A stretch of DNA of 6,183 nt, taken from positions 1 through 6,183 of the forward strand of contig PCSS01000259.1 in assembly GCA_002771395.1 (NCBI GenBank), read 5' to 3'. The notes under the pieces were generated by a model. That model saw nothing but the letters and a program-made list of their open reading frames with translations, searched no databases and was not told the DNA's origin. The first letter of the stretch is position 1. Every line of letters starts with the position of its first letter. Origin of the DNA: Bacteroidetes bacterium CG23_combo_of_CG06-09_8_20_14_all_32_9 (lineage in GTDB: Bacteria; Bacteroidota; Bacteroidia; Bacteroidales; GWA2-32-17). The position numbers and the translations under genes are program-made. Below, piece by piece: positions 1 through 4,700 of this stretch.

Positions 1-1
1 T

Positions 2-216
2 GGAAAAGACATAAGTAACCTGCCTTATGAGTTTGTAGGGAAACGTCAGGTTATTGACATTCCTGAAATAAAACTACACGTTACCGAACATCAGCTCTAT
101 AAAAAGGTGTGTACTTGTGAACATGAAACGAGCAGTGAATATCCCTAGAAGCAAATGCACCGGTAAGTTATGGCAATAATATTGAAATGCGGAAATTTAT
201 TCCGCTCGCAGTATAA
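2..216 (+). pseudogene. IS66-family transposase (TnpC) remnant, zinc-finger region, frameshifted
   Basis: This is a broken internal piece of an IS66-family transposase, cut by the left window edge. Bases 2-145 read as 48 residues including KRQVIDIPEIKLHVTEHQ and then KKVCTCEHE. This is the pattern of the IS66 zinc-finger domain, in which a RQVxDIPxxxxxVTEH stretch precedes a CxC pair. That frame stops at TAG 146-148. The family sequence resumes in another frame at 148-213 as EANAPVSYGNNIE, followed by MRKFIPLA, and stops at TAA 214-216. In intact proteins about seven or eight more residues separate the NIE and the R-Q/K-x-I/L-P parts, so there is a small deletion as well as the frameshift. 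The DDE catalytic domain that should follow is absent: an unrelated transposase fragment begins within about 10 bases. Family assignment rests on motif recognition and is fairly secure; the remnant cannot encode an active enzyme. Confidence 0.85.
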
Positions 217-223
217 AAGGTAG

Positions 224-433
224 TTAATTGGAACTCATCAAAATTATACGAGTGAAGAAAGATTGCAAAATTATTTAGATGAATTTGTCTTTCGATATAA
301 CAGAAGAAAAGCTAAAAGCAGGGGATTATTATTTTATCGGATAATTGAACAGGCTATGATTCATAAACCAATTTTATATGAAAGTATTCGGGAAAAGTCT
401 TTCAATTACAAGAAACAAAATGGTGGTAAATAG
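224..433 (+). pseudogene. IS1595/ISXO2-family transposase remnant, C-terminal end
   Basis: This frame encodes the last 69 or so residues of an IS1595-type (ISXO2-like) DDE transposase and ends at TAG 431-433. The recognisable block is GTHQNYTSEERLQNYLDEF followed by VFRYNRRK and RGLLFYRIIEQA. It corresponds to the family's conserved tail, in which a G-T-H motif is followed by YLxEFxFRxNRR and a helical FxxLLxxA segment. The codon just before it (221-223) is TAG where the family usually has tryptophan, so it may be a TGG-to-TAG nonsense change, or simply the junction with the upstream fragment. Everything N-terminal, including the catalytic aspartates, is missing, and the upstream DNA belongs to an IS66 remnant. 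The tail itself has no internal stops, which suggests a fairly recent decay or insertion. No terminal inverted repeat could be recognised in the 75 bases after the stop. Confidence 0.85.
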
Positions 434-508
434 TACATAGCCCGGTATTTTTTTAATAGCATAGCGAAACGGGATAATCATAATTTTTGTAAGCGATTTA
501 TTTGCTTG

Positions 509-582
509 TGGGCCCAGTAGGGCACGATCCTACGACCCCCTGATTATGAGTCAGGTGCTCTAACCGGCTGAGCTATGGGCCC
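509..582 (-). tRNA. tRNA with CAT anticodon (elongator tRNA-Met, or lysidine-type tRNA-Ile2)
   Basis: Read on the minus strand this folds into a full 74-nt cloverleaf. The 7-bp acceptor stem is perfect (GGGCCCA at 582-576 with TGGGCCC at 516-510), the D stem is GCTC/GAGC, the anticodon stem is CCTGA/TCAGG, and the T stem is GTAGG/CCTAC. The anticodon loop is CTCATAA, with the anticodon CAT at 548-546. The discriminator is A (509) and is followed by CAA, so the CCA tail is not encoded and must be added enzymatically. CAT can mean elongator Met, initiator Met or Ile2. The first acceptor pair is G-C, which argues against an initiator. The C4-G69 and C5-G68 pairs resemble those used by TilS in E. 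coli Ile2, so Ile2 cannot be excluded. The T-loop is ATCGTGC, with A54 and T58 instead of the near-universal T54 and A58. Confidence 0.96.
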
Positions 583-777
583 AAAAGTTTATTGCAACTG
601 CAATATTACAATTTTGTTGATAAAAAGTACTCGTTATGGGTTAATAATTTTATAACAATTTATTTGGAAAAATTTCTGTTATATTTAATTTTCATGCAAA
701 TTATAAACATATTAAGCCGACTGGGTAATTACAATTCGTTTACCTTAATTTCAGTACCCTTTGTTTTCACAATAAAA

Positions 778-1032
778 TTAGTTTATATTATTATCTTTCA
801 ATATTTTCATTGCCAGTTCAAGAATTGTTGTATCATCCAGCAAAACAATTCCGCCATCGGGACCCTGTTCGGTGTGAAAACCAATAATTTCTCCGTTTTT
901 ATAATTGGTACCTCCAAAATAATTACGAACAGTTTCGCTGTTTATGCCTAATGTATCTGCAATAATCTGTATGCTACCATCTGGAAGACTGTCTTTTATG
1001 CGCCTTAATTCGTTAAATGATATGGTTTTCAC
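778..1032 (-). CDS. Small helix-turn-helix DNA-binding protein (84 aa, Bacteroidota type)
   Basis: This is a probable DNA-binding regulator. Residues 19-41 (GSIQIIADTLGINSETVRNY and the following FGG) read as a helix-turn-helix: a first helix around IQIIADTLG, a turn at IN, and a recognition helix SETVRNYF. The C-terminal half carries a GPDGG turn (57-61), then LDDTTIL (65-71) leading into a final amphipathic helix (about 68-80). I recognise this layout (ETVRNYFGG, QGPDGGIV, LDDTTIL) from small, widespread Bacteroidota proteins usually called DNA-binding protein, but I know of no assigned target or pathway. The start is GTG at 1032-1030: the frame is open further upstream but contains no ATG before its TGA. 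The gene points towards the tRNA on the same strand, 195 bases away, with no clear terminator between. A perfect dyad overlapping its promoter lies 7 to 27 bases upstream of the start codon, consistent with self-regulation. The plus-strand open frame at 592-951 is its shadow. Confidence 0.85.
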   Translation of the reverse strand: MKTISFNELRRIKDSLPDGSIQIIADTLGINSETVRNYFGGTNYKNGEIIGFHTEQGPDGGIVLLDDTTILELAMKILKDNNIN

Positions 1033-1038
1033 TTTAAT

Positions 1039-1059
1039 TACTTTTGATTGACAAAAGTA
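1039..1059. promoter_or_regulatory. Perfect 8-5-8 inverted repeat, candidate operator of the HTH gene
   Basis: TACTTTTG at 1039-1046 and CAAAAGTA at 1052-1059 are exact reverse complements around the 5-bp spacer ATTGA. The dyad starts 7 bases upstream of the GTG of the minus-strand HTH gene and includes its putative -7 box. A dimeric HTH protein bound here would block that promoter, so this is a natural autoregulatory operator candidate. Because each arm is itself a TAnnTTTG box, the dyad also offers a -7 element on the plus strand. The symmetry is seen directly; the regulatory role is inferred. Confidence 0.5.
1052..1059 (-). promoter_or_regulatory. Bacteroidota-type -7 promoter box for the HTH gene
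   Basis: Read on the minus strand this is TACTTTTG, an exact match to the Bacteroidota -7 consensus TAnnTTTG. A TTG lies 22 bases further upstream (complement of CAA at 1082-1084), slightly wider than the usual -33 to -7 spacing. Transcription would start about 12 to 15 bases before the GTG, giving a very short leader. No Shine-Dalgarno-like sequence is present, as is normal in this phylum. Confidence 0.45.
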
Positions 1060-1177
1060 GTGTTTTTTTGTAACTATTCAGCAACAAAAATAAAATTACT
1101 GAAAATGAAATTTCATACATAATAAAAGTCGCTATATTTAAAACGATGATATACTAAAAGTATTATCAGAAAAGTAA

Positions 1178-1185
1178 ACAAATTG
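1178..1185 (+). repeat. Left target-site duplication (ACAAATTG) of the MITE-like element
   Basis: These 8 bases directly abut the left terminal inverted repeat at 1186 and are identical to the 8 bases directly abutting the right one (1323-1330). Removing the element and one copy restores a continuous AT-rich sequence. Confidence 0.8.
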
Positions 1186-1322
1186 GTTACTATTCACCCC
1201 CTCTATTCAGTTATCATTGCAACAAATAATGCTCAATGCTCATTTAAGCATCATCCTTAAAATTGAACATTGAAAATTGAGCGTTGAACATTTGCTTTTT
1301 CGCACTATGTGTGAATAGTAAC
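1186..1322. mobile_element. 137-bp MITE-like non-autonomous element with 12-bp terminal inverted repeats
   Basis: The ends are perfect 12-bp inverted repeats, GTTACTATTCAC at 1186-1197 and GTGAATAGTAAC at 1311-1322. They are flanked by identical 8-bp direct repeats (ACAAATTG at 1178-1185 and 1323-1330). This is the signature of an intact, transposed insertion. Inside is a second, imperfect pair of arms, AATGCTCAATGCTCA (1228-1242) against the complement of 1278-1292, matching at 13 of 15 positions, so a transcript could fold into an interrupted hairpin. The heptamer-like string TTGAACATT occurs twice (1263-1271, 1284-1292). There is no reading frame of note. IS66 and IS1595 families both make 8-bp duplications and both have remnants about 0.75 to 1.2 kb to the left, but the terminal sequence could not be matched to either from this window, so the mobilising family is unknown. 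Confidence 0.8.
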
Positions 1323-1330
1323 ACAAATTG
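1323..1330 (+). repeat. Right target-site duplication (ACAAATTG) of the MITE-like element
   Basis: This is the exact second copy of the 8 bases at 1178-1185, immediately following the right terminal inverted repeat. The identity suggests the insertion is not very old. Confidence 0.8.
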
Positions 1331-1353
1331 TAAAAACATCAGCGATAATCCGC

Positions 1354-1431
1354 GTTCACCCTGTTAAATGTTTACCAAGTGAAATGCGAAGTTTACCCCG
1401 TTGGATATTTTTTTTATTCACCCCGTTAAAT
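1354..1431 (+). repeat. Three direct copies of a 16-nt CACCCCGTTAAAT-type repeat
   Basis: The copies are GTTCACCCTGTTAAAT (1354-1369), GTTTACCCCGTTGGAT (1391-1406) and ATTCACCCCGTTAAAT (1416-1431). They are separated by 21 and 9 bases. A fourth, inverted copy, GTTAACCCCGTATGAT on the minus strand, lies at 1588-1603 and matches the second copy at 13 of 16 positions. The string ATTCACCCC in the third copy also occurs at the left end of the MITE-like element (1192-1200). The spacing is too irregular for a CRISPR array. The repeats may be an interspersed family or a protein-binding cluster; the role is unknown. Confidence 0.55.
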
Positions 1432-1485
1432 ATGCTTTTAAAAAAATATCAATGACTATACTTATAACGATAACAATTTTAACTC

Positions 1486-1505
1486 CCCTCTCCAATTGGA
1501 GAGGG
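1486..1505. repeat. 20-bp perfect palindrome, Bacteroidota CCCTCTCC...GGAGAGGG interspersed repeat
   Basis: CCCTCTCCAATTGGAGAGGG is a perfect 20-bp palindrome. With its flanks (AACTC before, ATTGAGAGTGAGGT after, ending at 1519) it resembles a family of short palindromic repeats with the layout CTCCCCTCTCC-GGAGAGGGG-GTGAGG that I have seen repeatedly between genes in Bacteroidota; this recollection is not checked. It stands out as a GC-rich island in AT-rich DNA. It is followed by an A-rich rather than T-rich stretch (1521-1535), so on the plus strand it does not look like an intrinsic terminator. Confidence 0.65.
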
Positions 1506-1587
1506 ATTGAGAGTGAGGTCATAAAAAAATAAAAAGTTAAAACAATAACCATTCACAGTATAAAAATTAAATTTCCAACAAGGATTA

Positions 1588-1603
1588 TCATACGGGGTTA
1601 ACA
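1588..1603 (-). repeat. Inverted copy of the CACCCCGTT-type repeat
   Basis: On the minus strand this reads GTTAACCCCGTATGAT, matching the copy at 1391-1406 at 13 of 16 positions. It lies directly before the AT-only hairpin at 1605-1624. Confidence 0.4.
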
Positions 1604-1604
1604 T

Positions 1605-1624
1605 TTTTATAATATTTTATAAAA
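1605..1624. repeat. AT-only perfect hairpin, 8-bp arms
   Basis: TTTTATAA (1605-1612) and TTATAAAA (1617-1624) are exact reverse complements around the loop TATT. With only A-T pairs the hairpin is weak as RNA. It may simply be a low-complexity dyad or an easily melted DNA site. It lies about 160 bases before the large gene. Confidence 0.4.
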
Positions 1625-1678
1625 CCTTATTTTTATGCTTTTAACCTTAGTGGAAAAAATAAATGACCTCTTCTTAAA

Positions 1679-1723
1679 AACCTTATTACCTTATTCTTAT
1701 TCGTTTAATAAAGTAATAAGGTT
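1679..1723. repeat. Long hairpin, 11-bp perfect arms plus 5-bp inner stem
   Basis: AACCTTATTAC (1679-1689) pairs perfectly with GTAATAAGGTT (1713-1723). After one mismatch the stem continues with TTATT (1691-1695) and AATAA (1707-1711), leaving an 11-nt loop. The right arm ends 12 bases before the -7 box at 1736, so the dyad occupies the place where the -33 element would be. That position favours an operator or activator site over a terminator; the T-run needed for a terminator is absent. Confidence 0.5.
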
Positions 1724-1735
1724 AAAATTGAGAAT

Positions 1736-1743
1736 TAATTTTG
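1736..1743 (+). promoter_or_regulatory. Bacteroidota-type -7 promoter box for the large gene
   Basis: TAATTTTG matches the TAnnTTTG consensus exactly. Transcription would begin around 1749 to 1750, giving a leader of roughly 35 bases. No good -33 TTG is found at the normal distance, which fits a promoter needing an activator or controlled through the adjacent hairpin. Assignment is by consensus and position only. Confidence 0.45.
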
Positions 1744-1782
1744 TTTGCTATTAAGGTTCAAAATTTCAAAAAATCATGAAAA

Positions 1783-4700
1783 ATGCCAATCAATATGTAT
1801 AAAATTTTCTTTCTTTTTTTGTTTACAGAATTTCTGATAAACGTAAACCCTGCATCTGCTCAGCAATTGAAGAATTTTAGCAACGATTTTCCAGGTTATC
1901 TTAGCGATATAAAAAACCTTCTTGAAACTAAAAATAAAAAAGAAGGCAAAGAACTTATGGAAGTTTTTACAATTGTATTTAACGGTTCGTATTTTAATGA
2001 TGATGAAAAGAAAAGCATTATTCAAACCTCAAACAAATTGTTAAAAAAACGTGCTATTGCTTTTCCTCATTTTCAGGAATATTTACAAAGTTTAATTGCA
2101 TTCAGTAACACAAATCACCAAAAAACGAGCTACAAAAACTGGGAAAAAGGACTTGTTTATATGTGTCAAAAAAAAACTATTACATTAAATATGATAGATA
2201 TTTTTTTAGAAAATACTAAAGGACTTATTGGCAAAGGGAATATTTACAAATCACTAACTACCAGATGGCATACAAACTCAAAAGACATTCAATTTTATTT
2301 CGACGGTGAAAATATTAACGTAGCATTTGGAAAAGCCGACTTAACATGCTTTGCAAAAAAAGATAGTTCCAACATATATAATACTCAAGGCGTTTATAAT
2401 ACACTTACACATAAATGGCAAGGACAGGGAGGAAAATTAACTTGGGAAAGAGCTGGATTTAAAGAAACAGAAGTTTATGCCAATTTACAGGATTACAATA
2501 TTGATATGACTAAATCGGCTTATGAGGCCGACTCGGTAATTTTTGTAAATACACATTATTTTAAAGACCCGCTTCTAGGTCTTTTAATTGAAAAAGTTAT
2601 GGCGGATGCCAATTCTGCAAATGCAAATTATCCGCAATTCAAATCATACTCAAAGCGATATAAAATAAATAACATTTATCCTGGAATAAATTATGACGGT
2701 GGTTTTACTATGAAAGGTGCAAAATTTATCGGCGATGGAAATGAGGATAATTTAGCCATGATAAAAATATTTAGAAACGACACATTATTTTTTATTGCTG
2801 CTGCTAAAACTTTTGTTTTTAATAATTACGGTATTATTGGTCAAAATTCTACTATCACTTTTAAGTTAGATACCGATTCAATCTATCATCCCGGGCTTTT
2901 ATTTAAATATAGTGCCGAACACAACGAAGTTTCATTAGTAAGAAACGATGAAGGAATGTCGCGAAGCCCTTATTTTGATACATATCACAACCTTGAACTT
3001 GATTTTCCTTATTTAACATGGAAACTTAACGAACCAAAAATAAATTTCAAACCCATTCCAAAAACTACTAACAAAATAGCCAAATTCGAATCTGTTGATT
3101 TTTTCAGTCGTAACCGCTACCTTGAACTTCAGGGAATGGACATTGTAAATCCGTTGCAAAATCTTAGAAATTACACTAAAAAAATTAACAGCCGAAAATT
3201 TACTGACACAAAATTTGCTGATTTTATAAGAGCCTCTATTCCACAAACCAAGCAATATCTTCTTAATCTTGCATTTAAAGGATTTATTGCATATTCCATT
3301 CAAACCGGACAAATTGTTGTGATGGAAAAAACTTATAATTATCTGAGATGCAGTGTTAGTCAGCACGATTATGATGCAATTAGTTTTGTTTCTACTGCTC
3401 AGGGAACCGACAATAATGCAATACTGAGCCTTCTTGATTTTAATCTGAAAATGAATGGCGTTGAGGAAATTTATCTTTCCGACTCGCAAAACGTAGCCAT
3501 TTTTCCTAAAGACCAGGAAATTATTATTAAACGTAACCGCGATTTTGTTTTTGACGGAAAAGTAAAGGCAGGGTTATTTCTTTTTATCGGTTCAAATTTT
3601 TCATTTAGTTATAATAAATTTAAAATTAATCTTACTGATATAAAAACTATTAAAATGCGGGTTCGTACCGATGAAGTTGACCAATATGGCACGCCCATTC
3701 AAAAAGACCTTATAAGCGTAATCGAAAATTCTACAGGAGAATTGTTAATTGACAACATAACTAATAAATCGGGTGTAAAAAAATTTCCTCAATATCCAAT
3801 ATTTAACAGTAAAAAAGATTCTTATGTTTTTTATGATGAACCGTCAATTCAAACCGGAGTTTATAAACGCGATAATTTTTATTTTCAAATTTACCCTTAT
3901 TCAATTGATAGCATCGGTATTCTTACTAAGAAAAATCTGCTTTTTAAAGGACATTTTGTTTCAGCAGGTATTTTTCCGCCATTCGACGAAACAATCAGTG
4001 TTCAACCCGATTACTCGCTCGGGTTCAAACGGAATACCCCTGCTGATGGTTTTCAGGCTTATGGAGGAAAAGGAACATACAAAAAAGAAATTTTCCTGAG
4101 TAATATGGGTTTACGGGGTGATGGAGAACTTAAATTTTTAACCGCAAAAGTAATATCCGATAATTTCTTGTTTTTTCCCGACTCGATGAACACAACTGCT
4201 AAAATTTTTGAAATTGAAAAACAAGCAAAAGGTGTTGAATACGCTTCGGTTAACGGTGAAAATATATATGTGCAATGGATTCCAAATAACGACATAATGT
4301 TAGTGTCAAATACAACTAAACCTTTTAATATGTACGATAATCAGGCTACATATACAGGAACTTTGCAAATTAAACCAAATGGCTTATCAGGTTGGGGGAA
4401 ACTCGAATTTTCAACCGCCCAGCTTACTTCCAAAATGTTTAATTTTAAAGAGCATATTGTTGATGCCGATACCTCAAACTTTAACCTGAAAACACTTGAC
4501 AAGGCTGATTTTGCGTTCAAAACTACTAATATAAACTCACATATCGATTTTAAAGAAAGAAAAGGAGAATTTCAATCTAATGGTGAAGCTTCATTTGTAG
4601 AGTTTCCTCAAAATCAATATATCTGCTATATGGACCAATTTACATGGTATATAGATAAAGACGAATTGGAAATAAGTGCGAGCAAACATGCTTTGGCAAA

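Larger units (their letters stand above)
1623..1758. promoter_or_regulatory. Cluster of five AACCTTA heptamers upstream of the large gene
   Basis: AACCTTA occurs exactly at 1623-1629, 1643-1649 and 1679-1685 on the plus strand and at 1717-1723 and 1752-1758 on the minus strand (as TAAGGTT). The near copy TACCTTA is at 1687-1693. The cluster spans the region where a regulator of the gene at 1783 would bind, and the last two copies bracket its putative -7 box. A binding-site array for a transcription factor is one reading; remnants of an inverted-repeat element are another. Confidence 0.4.
1033..1782. other. 750-base repeat-rich intergenic region between divergent genes
   Basis: No convincing coding region was found here on either strand; open frames are short and have no recognisable protein features. 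From left to right it contains the HTH-gene dyad, a plain AT-rich stretch (about 1085-1177), a MITE-like element with target duplication, three direct copies of a CACCCCGTT-type repeat plus one inverted copy, a 20-bp perfect palindrome of a type common in Bacteroidota intergenic DNA, an AT-only hairpin, a cluster of AACCTTA heptamers with an 11-bp-arm hairpin, and the -7 box of the large gene. The density of dyads and repeats points to repeated insertion by small non-autonomous elements. Confidence 0.75.

Noticed and set aside
2..433. A complete insertion sequence or composite transposon at the left end
   Set aside because: Both transposases are fragments, catalytic regions are missing, and no terminal inverted repeats or target duplications could be found there.
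435..472. Intrinsic terminator made from CCCG ... CGGG after the IS1595 remnant
   Set aside because: The stem is only 4 bp with a loop of more than 20 bases; the T-run lies inside the loop and not after the stem.
509..582. tRNA gene used as an integration site for a genomic island
   Set aside because: No direct repeat of the tRNA 3' end and no integrase are present in the window.
592..951. Plus-strand open frame of 119 codons
   Set aside because: It lies mostly antisense to the HTH gene, whose protein has clear family features; its own translation is hydrophobic low-complexity without motifs.
1105..1116. 12-bp palindrome ATGAAATTTCAT
   Set aside because: It is AT-rich and isolated, and a palindrome of this length is not surprising in this composition; no gene starts nearby.
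1354..1431. CRISPR array
   Set aside because: The repeats are only 16 nt, imperfect and irregularly spaced, with 9 to 21 bases between copies, and no cas genes are seen.
1774..2025. Minus-strand open frame of 83 codons at the start of the giant gene
   Set aside because: It is antisense to the signal peptide and N-terminal coding sequence; its Phe/Lys-rich composition is typical of a shadow.
3013..3489. Minus-strand open frame of 158 codons
   Set aside because: It lies wholly inside the giant reading frame on the opposite strand and shows no domain or initiation signal.
3824..4295. Open frames at 3824-4099 (plus, other frame) and 4059-4295 (minus)
   Set aside because: Both are embedded in the continuous 1467-codon frame and have no recognisable protein features.
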